From assembly GCA_014841835.1 (NCBI GenBank), contig JACYUQ010000005.1:62001-126000 (forward strand): 64,000 bases of DNA, given 5' to 3'. Source of the DNA: Oxalobacteraceae sp. CFBP 13730. Its GTDB lineage: Bacteria > Pseudomonadota > Gammaproteobacteria > Burkholderiales > Burkholderiaceae_D. Below, piece by piece: positions 1 through 11,588 of this stretch (position 1 is its first letter; each line of letters begins with the position of its first letter). Under the pieces are notes generated by a model. That model saw only the letters and a list, made by a program, of their open reading frames with translations, was not told the DNA's origin and ran no database searches. Position numbers and translations under genes: made by a program.

Positions 1-500
1 TCGCTGCCGATCCGCGCGCCGCCGCCCACGAACACGAAACTGCCGATCGTGGTGTAGTCGCCGATCTGCACGTCGTAGCCGATCACGCTGGTCGACTGGA
101 CGAACACAAAGTCGCCCAGGCGCGTGTCCACGCCCATGCGAACCTCGGGCTCGAACAGGCAGCCGGCGCCCATCTCGACACCGATCGCCTTGTGCAGGCC
201 GGTGCACAGGCTCATGAAGGTCGCGCCCTGCGCCAGCAGTGGTGCGGCAAAACGGCGGCGCTGCGCCGGCTGGCCCAGCGCGCACAGGAATTCTTCGTGC
301 GCTCTCGCCTGCCAGGTCAGCGGGTCGCCCAGCACTGGCAGCGGGGTGTCGGCCGCCAGGTCGCTGCGGTTGTCGAGAAAGCCGATGACGGTCCAGTCGG
401 CGCCATTGGCGACGTCGCTTTGCATGATGTTGTAGACGCTGCGACCAAAGCCGCCGGCGCTGATGATCAATGCTTCCTTCAGGCGCGGCGTCACGTCCAT
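1..500 (-). CDS. NeuD-family sugar O-/N-acyltransferase (partial, 3' end outside window)
   Basis: Reading the complement from the ATG at 500 gives a protein that opens with a Rossmann-like segment (LIISAGGFGRSVYNIM) and continues into left-handed beta-helix hexapeptide repeats (IGYDVQIGDYTTIGSF), the layout of PglD/NeuD sialic-acid and nucleotide-sugar acyltransferases. About 166 residues are visible and the rest lies beyond base 1. Its ATG overlaps the TGA of the preceding SDR gene by 10 nt, so it is the last visible gene of the ACP-KAS-SDR-SDR operon. The likely role, inferred from context, is transfer of a short acyl group made by the upstream genes onto an amino-sugar. Confidence 0.75.
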   Translation of the reverse strand, partial: MDVTPRLKEALIISAGGFGRSVYNIMQSDVANGADWTVIGFLDNRSDLAADTPLPVLGDPLTWQARAHEEFLCALGQPAQRRRFAAPLLAQGATFMSLCTGLHKAIGVEMGAGCLFEPEVRMGVDTRLGDFVFVQSTSVIGYDVQIGDYTTIGSFVFVGGGARIGS

Positions 501-1243
501 GGAATGCCCCCGTCCAGGTGCAGCTGCGTGCCCGTCACCTTGCGGCTGATATCGGCCAGCAGGTAGATGGCGGCGTACGCAACGTCTTCGGGCTTGCCCA
601 GGCCCAGCGGGTACATTTTGGCTTTTTCGTCGAGCCAGGCGCGGTCGTCATTCACGAGCGGCGTATCGACCAGGCCTGGCGCGATGGCGTTGGCGCGCAT
701 CGCGCGCGGCGCGATTTCCAGCGCCAGCGGCCGGATCAATCCTTCGAGCGCCGCCTTGGACGCCGAATACGGGCCCACACCAACGGTGCCGGTGTGCGCC
801 GCGATCGACGACATGAACACGAGCGAGGCGCCGTTGCGCAGCGTTTTTTTGGCCAGCAGCAGCTGGGTGAGCATCAGCGGCGCGAGAAAATTCGCGTCGA
901 GCACCGTCTGCATGAAACTCTGGCGCAGCATGCGCAGTGGGGTCACGCCATGCACGCCGGCCGCGTGCACGACGCCATCGAGCTCGCCGCATGCGGCCAC
1001 CAGCCGCGCCATCTGGGGCGGATCGGTCAGGTCGGCCACGTACGCCACGTGCTCGAGTCCTGCTTCGAGCAAGGCAAGCGTATCGCCAAGTCGCGCCGCA
1101 TCGCGGCCGTTGATGACAACGCGCGCACCGGCGCGCGCGCATTCGACGGCGACGGCGCGCCCGATGCCGCTCGACGCGCCGGTGACCAGCACGGTCTTGC
1201 CGCGCAGGTGGAACGGATGCAGGAACAGGGCGTCGTCGCTCAT
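491..1243 (-). CDS. SDR-family oxidoreductase (3-oxoacyl-ACP reductase-like), second copy
   Basis: This 250-residue short-chain dehydrogenase has the TGASSGIG cofactor loop near residue 18, an SS-IAAHTG segment leading to the catalytic YSASK, and a C-terminal LDGGIPWT typical of FabG-like proteins. The start at 1243 (MSDDALFLHP) overlaps the TGA of the preceding SDR gene by 4 nt, showing translational coupling. It belongs to the same subfamily as its upstream neighbour, which suggests duplication and specialisation, for example reduction of a beta-ketoacyl-ACP versus another carbonyl. The substrate is not deducible. Confidence 0.85.
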   Translation of the reverse strand: MSDDALFLHPFHLRGKTVLVTGASSGIGRAVAVECARAGARVVINGRDAARLGDTLALLEAGLEHVAYVADLTDPPQMARLVAACGELDGVVHAAGVHGVTPLRMLRQSFMQTVLDANFLAPLMLTQLLLAKKTLRNGASLVFMSSIAAHTGTVGVGPYSASKAALEGLIRPLALEIAPRAMRANAIAPGLVDTPLVNDDRAWLDEKAKMYPLGLGKPEDVAYAAIYLLADISRKVTGTQLHLDGGIPWT

Positions 1244-1986
1244 CGCACGTGCAGGCTCAAGCCCGAATCGATGACCAGGGACGTCCGGGATACCCAGCGG
1301 CTGGCCGGGGCCAGCAGCCAGGCGATGGCGCCGGCCACATCGCCCGGCTCGATCATGCCCAGTGGCGCAAGCGCTGCCTTGTCGCCCGTGCTCATCACAT
1401 TTTGCAGGCCGTCGAGCATCGGCGTGGCGACATAGCCAGGCGAGACGCAGTTGGCGCGCACGCCCTGCTTCGCGTGTTCGACCGCGATCGTGCGCACGGT
1501 GGCCGTCAGCGCCGCCTTGGCGCCGGAATAAATGCCGGTGGCGTGCGGCGCGACGTGTTCGGCCACTGCTGTCACGTACACGAGCGACGCATTGGCCGCG
1601 ATCCTGCGCTTCGCCAGCAAGGCTTGCGTGAGCAGCACGGGCGCGTCGTAGTTCACGGCAAACAGCTGATCGAGATGGCGCTGGGTCACCATGCGCATCG
1701 GCGCGAGCTGCGCGGCGCCGGCGCTGAACACGCAGCCGTCCAGGCTGGGCGCGGCGTCGACAAGCGCCTGGCGCGCGACCGGATCGGTCAGGTCGCCGAT
1801 GATGGTCTGGTGGTCTGCGCCGGCCAGACCATCGACGACGCGTGTCAGGCGCTCGCGATCGCGGCCGCAGGCGAGAATGCGCGCGCCCATGGTTGCGCAC
1901 AGGCGGGCCGTGGCTTCGCCGATGCCTGACGACGCGCCGGTGATCAGGATCGTCCGGCCCGCAAGGCTGAACGGCGATGCATTCAT
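1240..1986 (-). CDS. SDR-family oxidoreductase (3-oxoacyl-ACP reductase-like), first copy
   Basis: This 248-residue SDR carries TGASSGIG near residue 15 and the active-site YSGAK after VTAVAEH. Here the usual catalytic Ser position reads VYVTAVAE, so the Ser is replaced by Thr or shifted. The start at 1986 (MNASPFSLAG) forms an ATGA overlap with the stop of the KAS III gene. The probable role is NAD(P)H-dependent reduction of the ketoacyl-ACP made by the upstream synthase, for instance to a 3-hydroxybutyryl group. This is inferred from operon context. Confidence 0.85.
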   Translation of the reverse strand: MNASPFSLAGRTILITGASSGIGEATARLCATMGARILACGRDRERLTRVVDGLAGADHQTIIGDLTDPVARQALVDAAPSLDGCVFSAGAAQLAPMRMVTQRHLDQLFAVNYDAPVLLTQALLAKRRIAANASLVYVTAVAEHVAPHATGIYSGAKAALTATVRTIAVEHAKQGVRANCVSPGYVATPMLDGLQNVMSTGDKAALAPLGMIEPGDVAGAIAWLLAPASRWVSRTSLVIDSGLSLHVR

Positions 1987-3020
1987 GATTCGACCAGCGC
2001 CGGGAACACCGCGCGGTCGATGTCGACGATGCAGCTGCCCCACGACAGGCCGATGCCAAAGCCCGACATCAACACCTTGTGCTTGCCGCCCTGGAGGGCT
2101 TCGCGCAGGCGCGCCGTCATCGTCACCGGGATCGAGGCCCCGCTGGTATTGCCGAAGTCGTGCAGCGTCGAAGGTACCTTCTCGACCGGCAGGCCAAGCT
2201 TCTTGCGGATGGTGTCGTTGATCATCCGGTTGGCCTGGTGGAAGATGAAGTAGTCGACAGCCTCGATCGGGCATTCGGCATACGCCAGCAGATCGCGCAC
2301 GGCGGGCGGCACGCGCTGGGTCGAGAAGCTCAGCACCGCCGGGCCGTCGAGCACCAGCGCGGCCGGACTGCGCAGGATCCCGTCCTCGTCCTTGTACGGC
2401 AGCAGGTGCTGCAGGCCGATCGGTTCGCGATGGCCGCCCGCCGGCAGCATGATGGCGCGGTAGCCGCTGCCGTCGCTGTTGAGGTCGAAGTACATCGGCG
2501 GCGCCGCCGGATCGTATTCCAGTGCGGTCGCGGTGCCGGCGTCCGAGAACAGCGGCTCGACCACGGTGGCCGCCTTGTCGCCCACCAGCAGCAGCGCTTT
2601 GTTGATGCCGCCCGAGGCCATCATCGCGCCCAGCACGTGCAGGCCGAACGCATAGGCCGAACAACCCAGGTTGATGTCGAAGGCGATCGTGCCGGGCTTG
2701 AGGCCCAGGCGGTCCTGCAGGATGATGGCGGTGGCCGGAATCAGGTAGTCGGGCGACTGGGTGATGACGATCAGCGCGTCGATCTCGTCCTTGTTCCACT
2801 GCAGCTCGGCCAGCAGGCGCTCGCTGGCGTCGAACGCCAGGTCGGAGAAGGTTTGCCATTCGGGGCAGATGCGGCGCGTCTCGATGCCGATATTGCGCAC
2901 CACGCGTTCACGCGCGCTCTTGATCTGCGGCGGGCAGTCGTGCAGGTTGGACAGGAGACGCCGTGGCACGCAGGACGCCATGCCGGCGTAACGGACATTG
3001 CGGATGGTCGCCTGGGCCAT
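1983..3020 (-). CDS. 3-oxoacyl-ACP synthase III (FabH/KAS III-like)
   Basis: The 345-residue protein has the KAS III catalytic triad in order: Cys120 in DINLGCSAYAFG, His261 in FHQAN and Asn291 in FGNTSG. It should condense an acyl-CoA with a malonyl group on the ACP encoded 4 nt upstream. Because it sits between an ACP gene and two reductases and ends in a NeuD acyltransferase gene, it is more likely a dedicated glycan-modification enzyme than the housekeeping FabH. The stop overlaps the next ATG (ATGA). Confidence 0.9.
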   Translation of the reverse strand: MAQATIRNVRYAGMASCVPRRLLSNLHDCPPQIKSARERVVRNIGIETRRICPEWQTFSDLAFDASERLLAELQWNKDEIDALIVITQSPDYLIPATAIILQDRLGLKPGTIAFDINLGCSAYAFGLHVLGAMMASGGINKALLLVGDKAATVVEPLFSDAGTATALEYDPAAPPMYFDLNSDGSGYRAIMLPAGGHREPIGLQHLLPYKDEDGILRSPAALVLDGPAVLSFSTQRVPPAVRDLLAYAECPIEAVDYFIFHQANRMINDTIRKKLGLPVEKVPSTLHDFGNTSGASIPVTMTARLREALQGGKHKVLMSGFGIGLSWGSCIVDIDRAVFPALVES

Positions 3021-3024
3021 GGTG

Positions 3025-3249
3025 TCAGGCGATCAGTTTGTAGACGTCGCTCACGAGCTGGCACCCGACCAGGTCCTTGCCGGTGATGGCCTTGTCGTAC
3101 TCCATGTCGAACATGATGATCACGCCCAGCGCCGCCAGCGAATCCCATTCGGCCAGTGCCTTGAGATTGGTGTCGCCGGTCAGGTCCACAGCGTCCTGGA
3201 AGTCGACCGCGCTCTTGAATTTTTCGACGAATTGCTGGAGTGTGTCCAT
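3025..3249 (-). CDS. Acyl carrier protein (specialised)
   Basis: This 74-residue acidic protein carries the phosphopantetheine motif DSL (Ser36, context LAEWDSLAALG). A longer open frame extends to 3333, but the ATG at 3249 has a GAGGA ribosome-binding site at normal spacing and gives the usual ACP length. It is the first gene of the operon and lies 4 nt before the KAS III gene. Its sequence (FDMEYDKAITGKDL) is unlike housekeeping AcpP, which agrees with a dedicated carrier for a short acyl group. Confidence 0.88.
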   Translation of the reverse strand: MDTLQQFVEKFKSAVDFQDAVDLTGDTNLKALAEWDSLAALGVIIMFDMEYDKAITGKDLVGCQLVSDVYKLIA

Positions 3250-3338
3250 TGCATCCTCGTGAAATCGTGTACTTGTAAAAAGTAGCGCCAACAGCGTCGC
3301 GAAAGCCAATTTCGCTTGATTGGCGACAATCATGAATC

Positions 3339-3367
3339 ACTATAAGTCAAACCAACGGCGCTGTCAC
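3339..3367 (-). promoter_or_regulatory. Candidate sigma-70 promoter for the ACP-KAS-SDR operon
   Basis: On the minus strand a -35-like GTGACA (3367-3362) and a -10-like TATAGT (3344-3339) are separated by exactly 17 nt. They lie about 90 nt upstream of the ACP start, and the -35 element covers the stop codon of the upstream solute-binding-protein gene. Found by eye only. Confidence 0.45.
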
Positions 3368-4119
3368 CGTGAACTGGCACGCCGTTCGTAGCGCCGCTCG
3401 ATGGCACGTGCCGTGCCGTCGCGCTCGATCGTTTCAAACTCCGCATTCAGGCGCTTGACCAGTGCATCGGGCACGGCCCGGTTGCAGGCCAGGTAGACGG
3501 CAACGCGGTTGAACACGTGTACCGGCACGATCTGCTTGTCCCAGCCATTCCTGACCAGCACGTCGCTGCCGACGCGCCAGCTGGCAGCCCACAGGTCGAT
3601 GCGGCCCTGCAGCAGCTTGGGTGGATTCAGCATGTCATGGGGCGACGTGTCGACGACATGGCCCCGGCTGCGCAGATAGCTGTCACGCGCATCGCCGGCA
3701 TAGGTGCCGATGCGCAGGCCGCGGGCGTCTTCCAGGCTGGCGATGCGCCAGGCCCGGTCGGCGCGCCCCATCAGCACCCACTGCGCCTCGTCGGTCGGCC
3801 CGATCCATTTGAACAAGGCTTCCCGTTCCGGCGTGCGGGTGGCGGAGTAGACGCAGCCGTTGGCCTGCTGCAGTGCGGCCGCGTACGCGCGCTTCCAGGG
3901 CAACAGCGTGACGTCGTACGTGACGCCTGCCCGTTCCATGACAACCCGGATCTTGTCGGTGGCAATGCCGACCACGCGCCCGTCCTCGAGCATGCTCGAC
4001 GGGGCCGAGCTCTCGGTGGTGATCGACAGGTATGGCGCGGCCGGCGGCGCCGCCGCTGTCATGGACGACACGCTGCACGACAGGATCGCAAGGCCAGCAC
4101 AAAGTTGCCGAAATCTCAT
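3364..4119 (-). CDS. Periplasmic solute-binding protein, family 3-like (amino-acid SBP fold)
   Basis: This 251-residue protein has a signal peptide (about residues 1-23, ending TAAAPPA). The SBP_bac_3-type fold is suggested by the pattern DGRVVGIATDKIRVVMERAGV, LLPWKRAYAAAL and RGLRIGTYAGDA. It should bind a small polar ligand in the periplasm. There is no permease or ATPase gene next to it, so it is either an orphan receptor or one of the stand-alone family 3 proteins common in betaproteobacteria. The ligand is unknown. Confidence 0.75.
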   Translation of the reverse strand: MRFRQLCAGLAILSCSVSSMTAAAPPAAPYLSITTESSAPSSMLEDGRVVGIATDKIRVVMERAGVTYDVTLLPWKRAYAAALQQANGCVYSATRTPEREALFKWIGPTDEAQWVLMGRADRAWRIASLEDARGLRIGTYAGDARDSYLRSRGHVVDTSPHDMLNPPKLLQGRIDLWAASWRVGSDVLVRNGWDKQIVPVHVFNRVAVYLACNRAVPDALVKRLNAEFETIERDGTARAIERRYERRASSR

Positions 4120-4372
4120 TTAATTCTCTTGAAATAACCGCCGCAGACGTGGCGCGCAAGGGCCACGGGACGCACCTTGCCGCGCCTTCAGCATACCAGT
4201 GAGCATGATTTTTACGCAATGAACAGCCTGGGATGGTCGCTTGGAAGCGACAAAACACAACAATTCGTCCAGCATTCTCACGCGCAGCGCCACACCAAAT
4301 TCGGAAAATGCGATACTTTGAAATAATGCCCTGCGGAAGTTTTTTTTACCCGGAAACAACCTGACCTTCACT

Positions 4373-7725
<3,353 letters not shown>

Positions 7726-7729
<4 letters not shown>

Positions 7730-8721
7730 ACCAACCGAATACCCGGCCGCTGATCCTGGCCGTCGACGATGAAGCGAGCAACCTGCAGCTGCTGCGCCAG
7801 ATCCTGCAGGACCACTACCGCCTGCTGTTTGCCAAGGATGGCGCGCGCGCGCTCGAGCTGGTGCGCCAGGAGCAGCCCGATCTGGTGCTGCTGGACGTGA
7901 TGATGCCGGGGATGTCGGGCTACGAAGTGTGCGCGGCGTTGAAGGCGCATCCGGCCACGGCCTCGGTGCCGGTGATTTTCGTGACCGCCCTGACCGAGAC
8001 TGCCGACGAAATCGAAGGGTTCGAGGCCGGCGCCGTCGACTACATCACCAAGCCGGTCAGCCCGCCGGTGGTGCGCGCGCGCGTGCGCACCCACTTGTCG
8101 CTGGTGCGCATGGAAGCGCTGCGCGCGAGCCGCCTGGAGATCGTCCAGCGCCTGGGCCTGGCCGCCGAGTACAAGGACAACGAGACCGGCCTGCACGTGA
8201 TCCGCATGAGCCATTTTTCGCGCGTTCTGGGCATCGCGGCCGGCCTGAACGAGCTGGAAGCGGATGACCTGCTGCACGCGGCGCCGATGCACGACGTGGG
8301 CAAGATCGGCATCCCGGATCGCATCCTGCAAAAACCGGGGCCGCTCGACGCCGACGAATGGAAGATCATGCAGAGCCACGTGACGATCGGCGCCGAGATC
8401 ATCGGCGAACACACCAGCGGCATGCTGGCGCTGGCGCGCAATATCGCGCTCACCCATCACGAAAAATACGATGGCAGCGGCTACCCGAACGGGCTGGTCG
8501 GCGAAGCGATCCCGCTGGTGGGCCGCATCGTGGCCATCGCCGACGTCTTCGACGCCCTGACCTCGGTACGCCCCTACAAGAAAGCCTGGACCGAAGACGA
8601 CGCCATCGCCTTCCTGCACGAGCAGAAAGGCCGCCACTTCGACCCCCAGCTCGTCGACCTCTTCACCACCCGCCTCCCCGCCATCCGCGAAATCCGCACC
8701 CGCTGGGCCGAAAAACCCTAA
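7726..8721 (+). CDS. Response regulator with HD-GYP cyclic-di-GMP phosphodiesterase output
   Basis: The 331-residue protein has an N-terminal receiver (acidic pocket VDDE, phospho-acceptor Asp57 in VLLDVMMPGMSG, Lys109 in TKPV). The output is an HD-GYP domain with the metal-binding HD at 189-190 (HDVGKIGIP), THHEKYDGSGYP at 243-254 and ADVFDALTS further on. All hallmark residues are present, so it should hydrolyse cyclic-di-GMP when phosphorylated. It overlaps the hybrid kinase gene by ATGA, forming a two-gene phosphorelay. Confidence 0.93.
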
Positions 8722-8725
8722 CCCC

Positions 8726-8819
8726 ACCCCCCAAAAATTAATTAGGGTCAGAGTAGAATTGTTGGGCAATTACCCAAAGTTGCCAAACAATTCGACTCTG
8801 ACCCTCATTGTTTTGGGGG
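8726..8819. repeat. REP-like long palindrome, family 1, copy A
   Basis: A roughly 94-bp imperfect inverted repeat. The left arm carries AGGGTCAGAGTAGAATTGTT and the right arm carries its near-perfect complement ACAATTCGACTCTGACCCT, with outer C-rich and G-rich ends and a central loop near 8770-8780. It begins a few bases after the stop of the HD-GYP gene, so it may also help terminate transcription. A second, more diverged copy lies 80 bp further on. Confidence 0.8.
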
Positions 8820-8900
8820 CTTTTTCGACGGTGCGCGGCGTTTCTGATGCCGGCAGTAATTGAATTTCTCGAGAGCTATAAATAAAACGCCAAACTGGCG

Positions 8901-8982
8901 AAAATTAATTAGGGTCAGAGTCGATTTATTGGGCAATTCCTCAAAGTTGTCAAACAATTCGACTCTGACCCTAATTGTTTTT
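8901..8982. repeat. REP-like long palindrome, family 1, copy B
   Basis: This is the second copy of the palindrome. It has the same AATTAGGGTCAGAGTCGATT left arm and AATTCGACTCTGACCCTAATT right arm, with the same orientation and spacing. The 81 bp between the copies (8820-8900) are unrelated to the repeat and hold no gene. Confidence 0.8.
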
Positions 8983-9085
8983 CAAGGGTTTTTGGGCATG
9001 GATTTACGTTGCTGACGTGATTGGGGATGCGATCGGCGTTGCCGATCAAACCGTGAGAAGCAGAGACAACGTGCGTGGATGGTGT

Positions 9086-9112
9086 CGCGTGGACGGCGCC
9101 GCCATCCACGCG
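9086..9112. terminator. Hairpin downstream of maeB; related in sequence to the repeat at 55.97-56.07 kb
   Basis: Arms CGCGTGGACGGC and GCCATCCACGCG pair with one mismatch around a GCC loop. It lies 14 nt past the maeB stop and could act as a 3' structure for that gene, although no T-run follows. The arm sequence is the same CGCGTGGACGG core found in the inverted repeat near 55.97 kb, so it may be a solitary copy of that family. Confidence 0.5.
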
Positions 9113-9126
9113 TTCGCCGATGAACC

Positions 9127-11439
9127 TCAGCGTGGCGACACCGCCTCGACAACGGCCAGCGCCGTCATGTTGACGATCCGGCGCACAGTGGCCGACGGGG
9201 TCAGGATATGCACCGGCCGCGCGCAGCCCAGCAGGACCGGGCCGATGGCGATGCCGTTGCCGGCTGCCGTCTTGACCAGGTTGTAGGCGATGTTTGCGGC
9301 GTCGATGTTCGGCATCACCAGCAGGTTGGCGTCGCCCTTGAGCGTCGAGTTCGGCATGATCTTGGCGCGCATCTTGGCGTCGAGCGCCGTGTCGCCATGC
9401 ATCTCGCCATCGATTTCGAGGTCAGGCTTCTTCTGCTGCACGAGGGCCAGCGCGGCGCGCATCTTTTGCGCCGATTCCGAATTCGCGCTGCCGAAGTTCG
9501 AGTGCGACAGCAACGCTGCGCGCGGCACGATGCCGAAGCGCTCCATCTCTTCGGCCGCCATCACCGTGATTTCGGCCAGTTGCTCGGCATTCGGATTTTC
9601 GTTGACGTGGGTATCGACCATTGCCAGCTGGCGCTCCGGCGTGATGACGAAGTTCATCGCCGCATACACCTTGGCGCCAGCGCGCTTGCCCAGCACCTGG
9701 TCGACGAATTCCAGGTGCATCTGCGTGGTGCCGTAGGTGCCGCAGATCATGCCGTCGGCTTCGCCCTTGTGGATCATCATCGCGCCGATCAGCGTGTGGC
9801 GGCGGCGCATGGCCAGCTTGGCCAGGTCTTGCGTGACGCCCTTGCGCATCACCATCTGGTGATAGCTCTGCCAGTAATCGCGGTAACGCTCGTCGAAATC
9901 GGGATTGATGACGTCGAAGTGCACGCCGAGTTTCAGGCGCAGGCCAAATTTCTCGATGCGCTGCTCCAGCACGGCCGGACGGCCGACCAGGATCGGACGC
10001 GCCAGCTTTTCGTCGACCACCACCTGCACGGCGCGCAGCACGCGCTCTTCTTCGCCTTCGGCGTAGACGATGCGCTTGAGTTCATCCGGCGCGCTCTTGG
10101 CGATCGTAAACAGCGGCTTCATGAAGGTGCCGCTGCGGTACACGAACTGCTGCAGGCTCTCGGCGTAGGCGCCCAGGTCCTCGATCGGGCGGGCGGCAAC
10201 GCCACCGTCCATCGCGGCCTTGGCCACGGCCGGCGCGATATGGGTCAACAGGCGCGGATCGAACGGCATCGGAATCAGGTATTCCGGACCGAACGACAGG
10301 TTCGAAATACCGTATGCCGAAGCCACGATGTCCGACTGCTCGGCATGTGCCAGGTCGGCAATCGCGTGGACCACGGCAATTTCCATTTCGCGCGTGATCG
10401 TCGTCGCGCCGCAGTCGAGCGCGCCGCGGAACATGTACGGGAAGCACAGCACGTTGTTGACCTGGTTCGGATAATCCGAACGGCCGGTGGCGATGATCGC
10501 ATCGCTGCGCACGGCTTTGACGTCTTCGGGCAGGATTTCCGGGTTCGGGTTCGCCAGCGCCAGGATCAGCGGGCTCGGGCCCATCGACGCGACCATTTCT
10601 TTCTTGAGCACGCCGCCAGCAGACAGGCCCAGGAAGATGTCGGCGCCCGGGATGACTTCGGCCAGGCTGCGGTGCGGCGTGTCCTGGGCAAAGCGTTCCT
10701 TGTCCGGGTCCATCAGCTCGACACGGCCCTTGTAGACCACGCCGGCCAGGTCGGTGACGAAGATATTTTCGATCGGAAAGCCCAGGTCGACGATCAGGTC
10801 GAGGCAGGCCAGCGCGGCCGCGCCGGCGCCGGACACCACCAGTTTGCAGGCCGTGATGTCCTTGCCCACGACTTTCAGGCCATTCATGATCGCGGCGCCG
10901 ACGATGATCGCGGTGCCGTGCTGGTCATCGTGGAAGACCGGGATCTTCATGCGCTCGCGCAGCTTGCGCTCGATGTAGAAGCACTCGGGCGCCTTGATGT
11001 CTTCGAGGTTCACGCCGCCAAAGGTCGGCTCGAGCGAAGCAATGATGTCGACCAGCTTGTCGGGATCGGTTTCATTGATCTCGATGTCGAACACGTCGAT
11101 CGCAGCGAATTTCTTGAACAGTACGCCCTTGCCTTCCATCACTGGCTTGGAGGCGAGCGGGCCGATATTGCCCAGGCCCAGCACGGCGGTGCCGTTGGTA
11201 ATGACTGCTACCAGGTTACCGCGCGCCGTGTACTTGTAGGCGTTGGCCGGATCCTTGACGATCTCTTCGCATGGCGCCGCGACGCCCGGCGAGTACGCCA
11301 GCGCCAGGTCGCGCTGGTTCAGCAGGCCCTTGGTGGGCGTGACGCTGATCTTGCCGGGACGTGGGAACTGGTGATATTCGAGCGCTGCTTGGCGCAATTG
11401 CTGACGCAATTCTTCTTTTTTGTCAGATGACGAATCCAT
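9127..11439 (-). CDS. maeB: NADP-dependent malic enzyme, MaeB type (malic enzyme-phosphotransacetylase fusion)
   Basis: The 770-residue protein decarboxylates malate to pyruvate with NADP. Residues 1 to about 400 are the malic enzyme part, with SPGVAAPCEEI, the divalent-metal region FHDDQHGTA and the Rossmann segment VVSGAGAAALACLDL. Residues from about 430 to the end resemble phosphotransacetylase, a regulatory domain in MaeB proteins that usually lacks transacetylase activity. The length matches the family. It is transcribed away from thiL. Confidence 0.95.
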   Translation of the reverse strand: MDSSSDKKEELRQQLRQAALEYHQFPRPGKISVTPTKGLLNQRDLALAYSPGVAAPCEEIVKDPANAYKYTARGNLVAVITNGTAVLGLGNIGPLASKPVMEGKGVLFKKFAAIDVFDIEINETDPDKLVDIIASLEPTFGGVNLEDIKAPECFYIERKLRERMKIPVFHDDQHGTAIIVGAAIMNGLKVVGKDITACKLVVSGAGAAALACLDLIVDLGFPIENIFVTDLAGVVYKGRVELMDPDKERFAQDTPHRSLAEVIPGADIFLGLSAGGVLKKEMVASMGPSPLILALANPNPEILPEDVKAVRSDAIIATGRSDYPNQVNNVLCFPYMFRGALDCGATTITREMEIAVVHAIADLAHAEQSDIVASAYGISNLSFGPEYLIPMPFDPRLLTHIAPAVAKAAMDGGVAARPIEDLGAYAESLQQFVYRSGTFMKPLFTIAKSAPDELKRIVYAEGEEERVLRAVQVVVDEKLARPILVGRPAVLEQRIEKFGLRLKLGVHFDVINPDFDERYRDYWQSYHQMVMRKGVTQDLAKLAMRRRHTLIGAMMIHKGEADGMICGTYGTTQMHLEFVDQVLGKRAGAKVYAAMNFVITPERQLAMVDTHVNENPNAEQLAEITVMAAEEMERFGIVPRAALLSHSNFGSANSESAQKMRAALALVQQKKPDLEIDGEMHGDTALDAKMRAKIMPNSTLKGDANLLVMPNIDAANIAYNLVKTAAGNGIAIGPVLLGCARPVHILTPSATVRRIVNMTALAVVEAVSPR

Positions 11440-11588
11440 GCTGAAAGGCCTTCCTGGTGCGAAACGGGGCTTTCGATTCTATCAGAGAGGGTCTTCGCAA
11501 CGACTACGTATTTTCAACATGCTTATGTGCGGTTGCAGCAAAATCGCTTCAGCGCGCCCGCCGTTTGTGCCACGGTACAATCGCCGCC

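Noticed and set aside
14..500. Plus-strand frames at the window start
   Set aside because: The minus strand encodes a recognisable NeuD-type acyltransferase coupled to the upstream operon.
8722..9126. CRISPR array, because of the repeated palindromes
   Set aside because: Only two copies, each about 90 bp and palindromic over its whole length, with one unrelated 81-bp gap and no cas genes.
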